A DNA stretch of 33,731 nt from Clostridiales bacterium (GCA_012513645.1 JAAZBU010000089.1:1-33731); one strand, 5' to 3'; positions 7,909 through 16,300 are shown, counted from the first letter of the stretch. A program made the numbers and translations. The notes: generated by a model not told the origin, from the sequence alone.

Positions 7909-9009
7909 ATGAAGCTTGGGGTCGTCGGTCTGCCCAACGTCGGAAAATCCACCTTATTCAACGCCATCACCAATGCGGGGGCCATGGCGGCCAACTACCC
8001 CTTTTGCACCATAGAGCCCAACACCGGCGTGGTGCCCGTGCCGGACGAGCGGGTAATTCGCTTAAGCCAGATGTACCACCCTAAAAAGACCACGCCGGCC
8101 GTGATCGAGTTTGTAGACATCGCCGGCCTGGTGCGCGGCGCCAGCCGCGGCGAGGGGCTGGGCAACAAGTTCCTCTCCCACATCCGCGAGGTGGATGCCG
8201 TGGTGCATGTAGTGCGCTGCTTTGAGGATGACAACATCATCCACGTGGAGGGCAGCATCGACCCGGTGCGCGACATGGAGACCGTCAACCTGGAGCTGAT
8301 CTTCGCCGACATGGACACCGTGCAGCGCCGGGGCGAGAAGGCCGGCAAGATGATCAAGACCGGCGAAAAGAAATACGCCCGCGAGGCCGAGCTGGCCACG
8401 CGCGTGCTGGCCCATCTGGAGCAGGGGCTGCCCGCCCGCTCCCTGGCTATCGAAGATGAGGAAGACAGGGAGATCCTGGCGCAGTGGTTTTTGCTGACTA
8501 CCAAGCCGGTGATCTATGCCCTCAACATCGCCGAACACGACCTGGGCAAGCCGGCGGAAGATATCCCCAACGCCCTGCGCGTGCAGGAGGTGGCCGCCCG
8601 GGAAGGGGCGGAGACGCTGCTGATCTCCGCCGCCATCGAGCAGGAAGTCGCCGCCCTGGAGGGCGAGGAAAAGGCCCAGTTTTTGCAGGAACTGGGCATC
8701 GGCCAGAGCGGGCTGGACCGCCTGGTGCAGCGCTGCTACAAGCTGCTGGGGCTGATCAGCTTCCTGACCGTGGGCGAGGACGAGTGCCGCGCGTGGACCA
8801 TTACCCGCGGCACCAAGGCACCCCAGGCCGCCGGCAAGATTCATACCGACTTTGAAAAGGGCTTTATCCGCGCGGAGATCGTGCCCTATGACACCCTGAT
8901 CAACCTGGGCAGCATGGCTGCCTGCAGGGAAAAGGGTCTGGTAAAGAGCGAAGGGAAGGACTATGTGATGCAGGACGGCGATGTGACGCTGTTCCGCTTC
9001 AACGTATAA
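7909..9009 (+). CDS. ychF: redox-regulated ATPase/GTPase YchF (OLA1 type)
   Basis: This 366-residue protein is full length. The P-loop GLPNVGKST is at 7-15 and the switch II motif DIAGL has the hydrophobic residue typical of HAS-type NTPases. The usual NKxD specificity motif is replaced by NIAE, the YchF feature that accounts for ATP preference. A coiled-coil insert lies around 130-200 and a C-terminal TGS domain around 280-365. The protein associates with ribosomes and affects stress responses. AAAGGAG precedes the ATG. An ATP-grasp gene begins three bases after its stop. Confidence 0.96.
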   Translation: MKLGVVGLPNVGKSTLFNAITNAGAMAANYPFCTIEPNTGVVPVPDERVIRLSQMYHPKKTTPAVIEFVDIAGLVRGASRGEGLGNKFLSHIREVDAVVHVVRCFEDDNIIHVEGSIDPVRDMETVNLELIFADMDTVQRRGEKAGKMIKTGEKKYAREAELATRVLAHLEQGLPARSLAIEDEEDREILAQWFLLTTKPVIYALNIAEHDLGKPAEDIPNALRVQEVAAREGAETLLISAAIEQEVAALEGEEKAQFLQELGIGQSGLDRLVQRCYKLLGLISFLTVGEDECRAWTITRGTKAPQAAGKIHTDFEKGFIRAEIVPYDTLINLGSMAACREKGLVKSEGKDYVMQDGDVTLFRFNV

Positions 9010-9012
9010 GCC

Positions 9013-10020
9013 ATGAGCAAAGCAGGCTATCTGATCAAAAGGCTGCGGCGAATGGACTACCGCAGAATGTGGTCCACGCTTGACACCTTGCAGCAGCGCT
9101 CGGGCAAGAGCCGGGCCTGGCTGCTTACGGATATGCTGCGCTGCGGCCTGCGCTACAACGCCGGCTATATGGACTATATGATCGCTGAGATGTACCGCCT
9201 TTCCCCCGCCCAACGCCGCACCGTCATCACCCGCGGCATCAACAACCAGATTGTTCGCCGCATGAACGACAAAATATACTGGCACTCCTTTGACGACAAG
9301 GCGGAGTTTAACAGCGTATTCAAAAAATGGGTGCCCCGCGCGTGGATGCGTACCGACCAGGATACGCAGCCCGAGGCGCTGAACGCCTTTCTGGCGGATA
9401 AAAAGGCCGTGTTCCTCAAGCCCATTGAGGGCTCCAGCGGCGTGGGGGTAAGCAAATATACACCGGCCGACTGGGCGGACGCCCAGGCCTTTTTGCGCAC
9501 GGTGCGCGCCGCCGGCCCCAGCGTGCTGGAGGACTGCGTGGTGCAGCACGAGCACATGAGCGCCCTCAACCCGGGCTCGGTCAACACCGTGCGCATCGCC
9601 ACGCTGCTGGGCGATAAGGCGCAGGGCATCGTCTATGCCTTTTTGCGCATCGGCAACGGCAAGGTGATGGACAATGTGGATTGCGGCGGCATGGCCGCCC
9701 GCGTGGATCTGGACAGCGGCAAGCTGCTCACCGTAGCTGCCGACAAGCAGGGCCATGTGTTTACGCAGCACCCCATCACGGGCATGCCCATCATCGGCTT
9801 TGAGCTGCCCCACTTTGAGCAGGCCAAGGCCATGTGCCTGGAGGCCATGTGTTTGGTGCCCCAGCTGCGCTATGTGGCCTGGGATGTGGCGCTCACCCCC
9901 GATGGCCCCACGCTCATTGAGGGCAACAGCTTCCCCAGCCACGCGGTGCCACAGTTTGCCGCCCATTATCCGGACGGCATCGGCATTCTGCCCGAATTTC
10001 AACGCTTTATCGACATATAA
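9013..10020 (+). CDS. sugar-transfer-associated ATP-grasp protein
   Basis: This 335-residue protein has the ATP-grasp fold of the ATPgrasp_ST group (a family often found near sugar transferases). The nucleotide-binding lysine is in VFLKPIEGSSGVGV (Lys136) and the metal-binding end motif is TLIEGNSFPSH (Glu303, Asn305). Related proteins are found in envelope-polysaccharide loci and probably ligate an amino acid or carboxylate to an acceptor; the reaction is unknown. Its start is only three bases after the ychF stop with no clear ribosome-binding site, so translation probably depends on ychF. No glycosyltransferase is adjacent, which leaves its substrate open. Confidence 0.78.
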   Translation: MSKAGYLIKRLRRMDYRRMWSTLDTLQQRSGKSRAWLLTDMLRCGLRYNAGYMDYMIAEMYRLSPAQRRTVITRGINNQIVRRMNDKIYWHSFDDKAEFNSVFKKWVPRAWMRTDQDTQPEALNAFLADKKAVFLKPIEGSSGVGVSKYTPADWADAQAFLRTVRAAGPSVLEDCVVQHEHMSALNPGSVNTVRIATLLGDKAQGIVYAFLRIGNGKVMDNVDCGGMAARVDLDSGKLLTVAADKQGHVFTQHPITGMPIIGFELPHFEQAKAMCLEAMCLVPQLRYVAWDVALTPDGPTLIEGNSFPSHAVPQFAAHYPDGIGILPEFQRFIDI

Positions 10021-10034
10021 TCCGCCGAATTTGT

Positions 10035-10056
10035 GCCGCCTGCAAGAAACGGCGGC
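10035..10056 (+). other. GC stem-loop after ATP-grasp gene
   Basis: GCCGCC and GGCGGC flank a ten-base loop, starting 15 bases after the stop codon. No T run follows, so it is at best a weak terminator or 3'-end stabiliser. Confidence 0.3.
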
Positions 10057-10112
10057 CCCTCCCCGTTGTATGGCTATAAGCAACTGCCTGCCCTTGGAAG
10101 GAGATGAACGAC

Positions 10113-13100
10113 ATGGATCTGATCAGAGCATTATTGGTCTATATGTCGCTGCTGCTGTCCTCATCAGCGGTGACCAGCCCGGTGCTGACGCCTGTACCGG
10201 CTGACTTTGCCACCCCCACCCCCATTGTGACGACCACCGTGGCGCCCACGCGCAGCCCGGCCCCCACGCTGGTACCCACCGCGACGCCGGCGCCGCTGGC
10301 CACGCTGTACATGGGCGACCGGGGTGCTGCCGTGCGCACCATGCAGCAGCGCCTGAAGGACCTGGGGTACCTGACCGGCAATGTGGATGGCATCTTCGGC
10401 CAGCAGACACGCCGGGCGGTGGAGCGCTTCCAGCACTACAACAGCCTGTCGGTGGACGGCATCGCCGGCCCTAAGACCCTCAACAAGCTGTACTACGACC
10501 GCAATGTAATCCGCAACCCGGTGGACGTGGCCACGCCGCGGCCGGTATCGGCCAATGTGCCGGTGTACTACTACACCACGCGCGGTGTGCTGCTGGGCAG
10601 CGACACGGTGGTGGCCCTGCCGGGCAGCACCATCATTGTGCCCAACCCCGCCCGCGTGCCGCTCAACCACACGCTGATCAGCCCCAGCCGCGTCACCGTT
10701 CAGGTGGATACCCAGGGCAGGGCCAACCCCGCCTCGGTATACTTCACCTACCAGTCCAATGCTGAGCTGACACCGGTAACGGTGCCCATCTTCTACCGCT
10801 CCGACCTCAACCAGCTGCTGGCCACCGACTTTGTCACCGTGCCCATCGGCCAGAGCGTGGTGGTGCGGCCCAACGCGGCCAAGGTGCCTTCCGGCTATTC
10901 GCTGATAACCTCCGGCGCGCTGACGCTCAGCATCTCCAGCCGGGGCGTACCCACCCCCAACGTGCTCACCTTCTTCTACCGCCAGAACGCGCCTGTGCAG
11001 GCCACCGTTCCTGTGCTGTACCGCGATACCAACGGCGCCCTGATTGGCAGCGAGACCAAATCCTACACCGCCGGCACCTACACCGTGACGGCAAACGATG
11101 CCGCGGTGCCCAGCGGATACACCCTGCAGGGCAGCCGCACCCAGCAGGTCACCGTATCGGCCGCGGGGGCAGCCAGCCCAAGCGTCATCACCTTCACCTA
11201 CGCGCCCAATGTGGTCACCGTATCGGTGCCTGTGGAATATGTAGACCAGGTGAGCGGCACCGTGATCCACAGCGACACCTTCTCCGCCCGCACGGGCAGC
11301 AACACCGTAACCGCTAACGACAGCTTTGCCCCCGGCTACACGCTGGTCAGCGCCAGGCAAGTGGCGGTCAGCGTCAGCAATGCCGGCCAGGCCACGCCTG
11401 CCAAGGTCACCTTCACCTACAAGCGCGTCATCAGCGTGCCGGTGGAAGTGCACCTGCTGCTGGAGGGCGGCGGCATGCTGGGCGGCTACAGCATCCAGCT
11501 GGGCGAGGGCAGCCATACCATCGTGCCCAACGACGCCTTCCTCAGCGGCTATACGCTGCTGGACGGCCCCAGCAAGACCGTTACCGTGGATGGCGCCGGC
11601 ACGGCAACCCCTGCCATTGTCACCTTTACCTATCGCAAGGACCAGCAGCCCACCACACCGCCTGCCACCCCTGCCCCGGCCACCGATACCCCCGCGCCGG
11701 CCACAACGGCCCCCGAGGTCAGCGCCGCGGTCACCCTGTGGTACAAGGACACGGATGGCGGCCTGCGGGGCGGCGATGTGATCAATCTGGCCCCCGGCAC
11801 CCATCAGGTGTCCCCCACAATGACCGAGCTGGGCGATCTGGTGCTGCAGGGGCCCAAGACGCAGACCGTTACCGTGAGCGCGCAGGGCGTGGCCAAACCG
11901 GCGGAGTTGACCTTCACCTACGCCAAGGCTGCCCCACCGCCACAGCCCCCGCAACCCCTGCCCCCGGCCGAGGCCAAGGTGGAGGTCCAGTACGTTGACC
12001 AGGCCACCGGAGCAGCCGTGGCTACCGAAAGCTTCACCTACACCGAGGGCACCTACACCATCACCGCCAACGATGCCCTCATGCCGGGCTTCGTGCGCCA
12101 GGAGGAGGCCACCGTCGCAGTCACCGTCAACGTTGATGGCGCGGCCAGCCCCAACCCCGTTGTGTTCAACTATGCCAAGGAAGAATTGCCGCCGCCCGCG
12201 CCTGTTGAGGCTGTGGTGGAGGTACACTACATCGACCAAGCCACCGGCGGCATGATCGGCGCGGAGCAGCTCACCTTGGGCGAAGGCCAGCACACTATTA
12301 CCGCCAACGACAGCGGCTATGCGGGCTATGTGCGCCAGGGGGATGCCACCGTCACGGTCACCGTCAACGCCGATGGCTCTGCCAGCCCAAGCCCCGTGAT
12401 CTTCAACTATCTTAAGGAAGAGGCCCCGCCACCCGCCCCGATAGAAGTACAGGTGGAGGTGCAGTACAAGGACCAGGCCACCGACACGGTCGTGACCAGC
12501 GAAAGCTTTGCCTACACCGAAGGCACGCACACCGTCAACGCCAACGATGCGCTGATGCCGGGCTTCGTGCGCCAGGGTGAGGCGGCCGCCACGGTCACTG
12601 TGGCTGCCGGTGGCACGGCCAGCCCCAACCCCGTTGTGTTCAACTACGTCAAGGAAGAGTTGCCGCCGCCCGCACCCGTTCAGGCTGTGGTGGAGGTGCA
12701 CTACATCGACCAAACTACGGGCGGCATGATCGGCGCGGAGCAGCTCACCTTGGGCGAGGGCCAGCACACCGTCACCGCCAACGACGGCGGCTATGCGGGC
12801 TACGTGCGCCAGGGTGAGGCCACGATCACGGTCACCGTCAACGCCGATGGCTCTGCCAGCCCAAGCCCCGTGATCTTCAACTATGCCAAGGAAGAGGCAC
12901 CCCCGCCCGCCCCGGAGGAGGCGCCGCCTGCACCGCAGGTAAGCCTGCCGCAGCTAAACTATACCGATGCAACTGTGCCCGAGGGCAGCTACGCCGTGTA
13001 TACCGGCCCGGGCGAAACCTACTACCAGACCGATGCCGAGACCCCCTTCACCGGTGGCGCGGTGCGCCTGTACGGTAGTGTAAACGCCGGCCAGGGTGAC

Positions 13101-13409
13101 TGGGCGCTGATCGCCTACGATCTGGGCGGCGGCAACTACCGCATGGGGTATGTGGCGCTGGCCACCCTGGAGGGCATCACCGCCAACCCCGTGCACTTGG
13201 CCGCGGAAGCGTTGACCCTCACCGGCAATGCCACCCTGACCGAAGACCCCTATGGCAACAACCAGATGCTGAGCGCCGGCCTGACGGCAGGCGCCGGCGT
13301 GAAGGCCCTGGCCGCGCTGGATAACTGGGTGTATGTGGAAGTTGCCGACCTGAGCGGCAGCGGCCAGCCCGCCCGCGGGCTTATCCCCAAGGCCAGCCTG
13401 GGCATCTGA
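10113..13409 (+). CDS. secreted peptidoglycan-binding protein with ten MucBP-like repeats
   Basis: This protein has 1098 residues. An N-terminal hydrophobic segment (2-25) is followed by a Pro/Thr-rich linker and a PG_binding_1 domain (about 65-127, including GDRGAAVRTMQQRL and VDGIFGQQTRRAV). Ten roughly 70-80 residue repeats follow, of the type VPVxYxD...G...TVTANDA..PGY...VTFTY, resembling MucBP-like surface modules. Pro-rich linkers (PPPAP, PATPAP) lie between the later repeats. Two SH3-like stretches end the protein (about 960-1098). It is most likely a wall-attached surface protein; ligand unknown. The ATG at 10113 is preferred to that at 10104 because the GGAAGGAG site sits directly against the latter. 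No LPXTG or SLH anchor is seen. Confidence 0.82.
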   Translation: MDLIRALLVYMSLLLSSSAVTSPVLTPVPADFATPTPIVTTTVAPTRSPAPTLVPTATPAPLATLYMGDRGAAVRTMQQRLKDLGYLTGNVDGIFGQQTRRAVERFQHYNSLSVDGIAGPKTLNKLYYDRNVIRNPVDVATPRPVSANVPVYYYTTRGVLLGSDTVVALPGSTIIVPNPARVPLNHTLISPSRVTVQVDTQGRANPASVYFTYQSNAELTPVTVPIFYRSDLNQLLATDFVTVPIGQSVVVRPNAAKVPSGYSLITSGALTLSISSRGVPTPNVLTFFYRQNAPVQATVPVLYRDTNGALIGSETKSYTAGTYTVTANDAAVPSGYTLQGSRTQQVTVSAAGAASPSVITFTYAPNVVTVSVPVEYVDQVSGTVIHSDTFSARTGSNTVTANDSFAPGYTLVSARQVAVSVSNAGQATPAKVTFTYKRVISVPVEVHLLLEGGGMLGGYSIQLGEGSHTIVPNDAFLSGYTLLDGPSKTVTVDGAGTATPAIVTFTYRKDQQPTTPPATPAPATDTPAPATTAPEVSAAVTLWYKDTDGGLRGGDVINLAPGTHQVSPTMTELGDLVLQGPKTQTVTVSAQGVAKPAELTFTYAKAAPPPQPPQPLPPAEAKVEVQYVDQATGAAVATESFTYTEGTYTITANDALMPGFVRQEEATVAVTVNVDGAASPNPVVFNYAKEELPPPAPVEAVVEVHYIDQATGGMIGAEQLTLGEGQHTITANDSGYAGYVRQGDATVTVTVNADGSASPSPVIFNYLKEEAPPPAPIEVQVEVQYKDQATDTVVTSESFAYTEGTHTVNANDALMPGFVRQGEAAATVTVAAGGTASPNPVVFNYVKEELPPPAPVQAVVEVHYIDQTTGGMIGAEQLTLGEGQHTVTANDGGYAGYVRQGEATITVTVNADGSASPSPVIFNYAKEEAPPPAPEEAPPAPQVSLPQLNYTDATVPEGSYAVYTGPGETYYQTDAETPFTGGAVRLYGSVNAGQGDWALIAYDLGGGNYRMGYVALATLEGITANPVHLAAEALTLTGNATLTEDPYGNNQMLSAGLTAGAGVKALAALDNWVYVEVADLSGSGQPARGLIPKASLGI
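11976..12923 (+). repeat. four 237-bp repeats forming a 474-bp tandem duplication
   Basis: Repeats start at 11976, 12213, 12450 and 12687, each exactly 237 bp (79 codons). The first resembles the third and the second resembles the fourth far more closely than neighbours resemble each other. The copies at 12213 and 12687 are nearly identical in DNA, pointing to a recent duplication of a two-repeat block. Confidence 0.88.
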
Positions 13410-13427
13410 GTGCCGACACCCAACCCT

Positions 13428-13462
13428 CGGAGGGAGAGCACGCGCTCTCCCTCCGCCTTTTT
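13428..13462 (+). terminator. intrinsic terminator of repeat-protein gene
   Basis: A perfect 12-bp stem (13428-13439 with 13444-13455) and a four-base loop are followed by a five-T run (13458-13462), about 19 bases after the stop codon. Confidence 0.92.
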
Positions 13463-13507
13463 AATCACTTCTTAATCCTTTATCCTCTGCCTGTCTAATG
13501 TGACAGG
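13461..13507 (+). promoter_or_regulatory. candidate regulator-binding region before DUF4342-RR-HK operon
   Basis: TTAATC occurs twice with an 11-base period (13461 and 13472), the spacing typical of OmpR/PhoB-family dimers, and a related TTATCC follows at 13480. A CCTGTC/GACAGG inverted repeat (13490-13507) lies between these and a TATGAT -10 candidate at 13510-13515. No convincing -35 exists, which fits an activated promoter. Confidence 0.4.
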
Positions 13508-13557
13508 GATATGATATGGTTGTAACGGGAAACATCTTGTTGCCCAAGGAGGAACAA

Positions 13558-14070
13558 ATGGATCACTTTGAAATGGTAGAAAAGCTGCGGGAAAAGGCCA
13601 ACGTATCCTACGAGGATGCCAAGACGGCGCTGGAGGTCAGCGGGTGGGACCTGCTGGACGCGCTGGTTTATTTGGAAAAGGAAGGCAAAATTCAGGAGGA
13701 GGCGTCGGCCAGCTACACCACCCGGCAGGAGCCGCGCCCCGCGCAGCCCCGCGCGGACGACAGCGCCAAGGGCGTGATGGCCCGCCTGTTTGAGGCCTTG
13801 GCCACCCTGATCAACCGCATCAACCGCATCCAGCTGGAGGTACGCCACCGGGGCAAGGTGCTGTACTCGATTCCGCTGCTGGCCTACCTGCTGTTGCTCG
13901 GTTTCGCATTTTGGTTTACCATTGGGGTGATGGTCATCAGCCTGTTCTTTGGCGTGACCTATCGCTTCAAGGGGGCGGACGGGGTAAATGGCGTCAACCG
14001 TGTGATGGACAAAGCCGCCGACATGGCGGACAATATCCGCACCGGCAACCGGGAACAGAACAAGGAATAA
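13558..14070 (+). CDS. DUF4342 membrane protein with UBA-like N-terminus
   Basis: This 170-residue protein starts with a UBA/TS-N-like helical module (residues 1-43, VEKLREKANVSYEDAKTALEVSGWDLLDAL). A flexible Ala/Pro/Arg linker follows, then one long hydrophobic hairpin or two membrane segments (about 100-135), then a polar tail. This matches the DUF4342 family, of unknown function. The ATG at 13558 is preceded by AAGGAGG; the in-frame start at 13516 would place extra residues inside the promoter region. It is the first gene before the response regulator and kinase and is probably cotranscribed, so it may be an accessory or target of that signalling pair. Confidence 0.75.
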   Translation: MDHFEMVEKLREKANVSYEDAKTALEVSGWDLLDALVYLEKEGKIQEEASASYTTRQEPRPAQPRADDSAKGVMARLFEALATLINRINRIQLEVRHRGKVLYSIPLLAYLLLLGFAFWFTIGVMVISLFFGVTYRFKGADGVNGVNRVMDKAADMADNIRTGNREQNKE

Positions 14071-14084
14071 CGCTGAACGAAAGA

Positions 14085-14113
14085 GCAAATGCACTGAGAA
14101 ACCAAACATTTGC
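14085..14113 (+). other. intercistronic inverted repeat before response regulator
   Basis: GCAAATG (14085-14091) and CATTTGC (14107-14113) can pair across a 15-base loop, with outer GAAAG and CTTTC able to extend the stem around small bulges. It lies between the DUF4342 gene and the response regulator and could tune the downstream genes' expression. Confidence 0.4.
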
Positions 14114-14144
14114 GACCGCTTTCAGGATATGAGGGGACAATGGC

Positions 14145-14828
14145 ATGCAGACAATCCTGCTGATTGAGGATGAACAGAAAATCGCCCGCTTTATCGAGCT
14201 GGAGCTCACCCATGAGGGCTATACCGTCATCAAGGCGGAGGATGGCCGCACGGGGCTGGAGCTGGCCGAAAAGGGCGGCTGGGATCTGATGCTGCTGGAT
14301 ATCATGCTGCCCGGCCTCAACGGCCTGGAGGTGCTGCGCCGCCTGCGCAAGTCAAGCGATCTGCCCGTCATCATGCTCACGGCGCGCGATGCAGTGATGG
14401 ACAAGGTGACGGGCCTTGACATGGGTGCGGACGACTATATCACCAAGCCCTTCTCCATTGAGGAATTGCTGGCCCGCATCCGCACGGCGCTGCGCAAGAA
14501 GCAGTCCGCCGCTTTGCCCATGCTGACGGTCGGCCCCTTGCAGATGGACATCGCCCGCCATGCCGTCAGCGTGGACGGCACGCCGGTGGAGCTGACCGGC
14601 CGCGAGTTTTCGCTGCTGCAGCACATGATGGAAAACCAGTCCATCGTGCTCACCCGCGAGGCCCTGATGGAAAAGGTGTGGGGCTACGACTATGTGGGCG
14701 AGACCAACATCGTGGACGTATACATCCGCTACCTGCGCGGCAAGATTGACGAGGCGTTCAATATCAAGCTGCTGCACACCGTGCGCGGCGTGGGCTACAC
14801 GCTGCGGGAGGACAGGCATGAAACCTAA
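14145..14828 (+). CDS. OmpR/PhoB-family response regulator
   Basis: This 227-residue protein has an N-terminal receiver domain (2-115) with acidic pocket residues Glu8/Asp9, the phospho-acceptor Asp52 (in LMLLDIMLPG), the switch Thr near 79 and Lys101 in ITKPF. The C-terminal OmpR-type winged HTH (about 128-222) has the usual ELTGREFSLL and VDVYIRYLRGKID motifs. It is the partner of the histidine kinase whose start overlaps its end by 11 bases. A GAGGGG site precedes the ATG. The stimulus cannot be read from sequence. The 11-base-spaced repeats upstream of the operon are a candidate autoregulatory site. Confidence 0.95.
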   Translation: MQTILLIEDEQKIARFIELELTHEGYTVIKAEDGRTGLELAEKGGWDLMLLDIMLPGLNGLEVLRRLRKSSDLPVIMLTARDAVMDKVTGLDMGADDYITKPFSIEELLARIRTALRKKQSAALPMLTVGPLQMDIARHAVSVDGTPVELTGREFSLLQHMMENQSIVLTREALMEKVWGYDYVGETNIVDVYIRYLRGKIDEAFNIKLLHTVRGVGYTLREDRHET

Positions 14829-16170
14829 GGAGAGCAGGCGCATGACCTCCATCGCCCGGCGCATCAACCGCAGCCAGGTGTTCAGCATGTTCTGGACACT
14901 GCTGCTGGTGGACGGCCTGATCGTGCTGGCTGTGCTGTTGGGCTGGGCCTATGCCATGGAGCGGCAGATGCTGGGCGCCCTGTGGCAGCCCCAGCTGCAG
15001 CGCAGCCTGCAATGGCTGGACGGCGCCAGCGGCCGGCAGCTGATCGAATCGGTGGAGTACATGTTCTCCCTCAATGGGGGCGAGATGCACCGGGTGGCGG
15101 CCGGCGCCTTCCTGCGCATCGTGTCTGACATCGGCAAGGTGCTGCTGGTTACCCAGGGCATCATTCTGGTGCTCAGCTGGCGCGAGGGGCGCAAGCGCAC
15201 CATGCGGCTGCTCAGCCCGCTCCACCAGATGAGCGAGACCGCCGAGCAACTCAGCCGCACCGGCTTTGACGAGCAGAAATACCATGACCTGGAGGACGCC
15301 ATCGCGGCCATCAGCCCATCGGCCCCGGACGCCCGGCTATCCACCGGCGACAGCGACCTGCTGGGGCTGGAAAACGCCGTCAACAACCTGCTCACCCGCA
15401 TGCACGAAAGCTACCGCCAGCAGATTCGCTTTGTGTCGGACGCGTCCCACGAGCTGCGCACGCCCATTTCGGTGATCCGCGGCTATGGCGATATGCTGGA
15501 CCGCTGGGGCAAGGAAGACCCCAAGGTATTGGGCGAGAGCATCGCCGCCATCCGCAGCGAGGCCGACAACATGCAGCAGCTGGTAGAGCAGCTGCTCTTC
15601 CTGGCGCGGGGCGATGCCGGGCGCAACCAGCCCAAGCTCAAGCCCATGGATCTGTCCAAGCTCATGCGCGAGGTGTACGAGGAGTACGCCATGATCGATA
15701 AGAACCACGGCTGGCGCCTGCAGGCAGATGAGGTAGTGCCCGCAGTGGGCGACCCGGCGCAGCTCAAGCAGGCCGTCCGCATCCTGTGCGACAACGCGGC
15801 CAAGTATTCCGCTCTCGGCGCCCCCATCACGCTGCGCAGCTTTGTGGACGAGCAGGGCGTGCCCTGCTTTGCCGTGCAGGACAATGGCACGGGCATCGCC
15901 CCGGCCGATATCCCCCACATCTTCGAGCGCTTTTACCGCGCCGACCCGGCGCGCGCCCGCAATACAGGCGGCACCGGCCTGGGCCTGTCCATCGCCAAGT
16001 GGATTGTGGACAGGCACAAGGGCTATTTCCAGGTGATCTCCCGCGAGGGCGTGGGTACGCGCATGGTGGTATGCCTGCCCAGCAAGGTGGTGGACAAGGG
16101 AACCCCCGCCGAGGCTGCGGCCGGCGAGGCCGGCCTTGCCGCTGCCCCTTTGGAACAAACGGCCAATTGA
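14818..16170 (+). CDS. sensor histidine kinase (HisKA/HATPase_c)
   Basis: This 450-residue protein has transmembrane segments at about 24-46 and 103-121 enclosing an extracellular loop of some 55 residues, then a HAMP-like linker. The dimerisation domain has phospho-acceptor His211 (in DASHELRTP). The ATPase domain shows an N box (CDNAAKYSA), a G1 box (DNGTGIAP), an F box (IFERFYRAD) and a G2 box (GTGLGLSIA). The short sensor loop suggests sensing at or in the membrane. The ATG at 14818 lies in the end of the response-regulator gene with a GGGAGGA site; the longer open frame upstream merely overlaps that gene. Confidence 0.95.
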   Translation: MKPKESRRMTSIARRINRSQVFSMFWTLLLVDGLIVLAVLLGWAYAMERQMLGALWQPQLQRSLQWLDGASGRQLIESVEYMFSLNGGEMHRVAAGAFLRIVSDIGKVLLVTQGIILVLSWREGRKRTMRLLSPLHQMSETAEQLSRTGFDEQKYHDLEDAIAAISPSAPDARLSTGDSDLLGLENAVNNLLTRMHESYRQQIRFVSDASHELRTPISVIRGYGDMLDRWGKEDPKVLGESIAAIRSEADNMQQLVEQLLFLARGDAGRNQPKLKPMDLSKLMREVYEEYAMIDKNHGWRLQADEVVPAVGDPAQLKQAVRILCDNAAKYSALGAPITLRSFVDEQGVPCFAVQDNGTGIAPADIPHIFERFYRADPARARNTGGTGLGLSIAKWIVDRHKGYFQVISREGVGTRMVVCLPSKVVDKGTPAEAAAGEAGLAAAPLEQTAN

Positions 16171-16175
16171 ACCGG

Positions 16176-16203
16176 ATGCCGCTCCCCCGCGAGCGGCATT
16201 TTT
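16176..16203 (+). terminator. intrinsic terminator of two-component operon
   Basis: A perfect 9-bp stem (16176-16184 with 16191-16199) and a six-base loop run into five T (16199-16203), six bases after the kinase stop codon. Confidence 0.92.
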
Positions 16204-16233
16204 ATCGTCCATTTATAGGGCTTGAAATTTTAC

Positions 16234-16271
16234 TTGACACATCAGTTTGAATTCATATATAGTGGCTATAT
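16234..16271 (+). promoter_or_regulatory. promoter of maltodextrin operon
   Basis: A perfect TTGACA (16234-16239) is followed after 16 or 18 bases by TATATA or TATAGT (16256-16263). ATATAG-TGG-CTATAT (16257-16271), an inverted repeat, covers the -10 and start region. The 5' leader is about 110 bases and ends in an AAGGAGG site before the ATG at 16382. Confidence 0.62.
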
Positions 16272-16286
16272 TAGTTATTGGAGGGT

Positions 16287-16300
16287 TGAAAACGTTTTCA
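16287..16300 (+). promoter_or_regulatory. perfect cre/LacI-type operator
   Basis: TGAAAACGTTTTCA is a perfect 14-bp palindrome with a central CG and fits the CcpA cre consensus and other LacI-family operators. It lies shortly downstream of the predicted transcription start, where a bound repressor would block elongation. This suggests carbon-catabolite or maltose-specific LacI-type repression of the operon. Confidence 0.75.

Noticed and set aside
8062-10083. 673-codon minus-strand frame opposite ychF and the ATP-grasp gene
   Set aside because: It spans two real genes and their junction, with His/Gly/Ala-rich sequence typical of antisense frames.
10164-12767. 867-codon minus-strand frame opposite the repeat protein
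   Set aside because: Its internal repeats merely mirror the coding repeats on the plus strand; no start signals or family motifs.
11976-12923. Possible CRISPR-like periodicity
   Set aside because: The period is 237 bp, in frame and coding for protein modules with no spacer-like unique segments.
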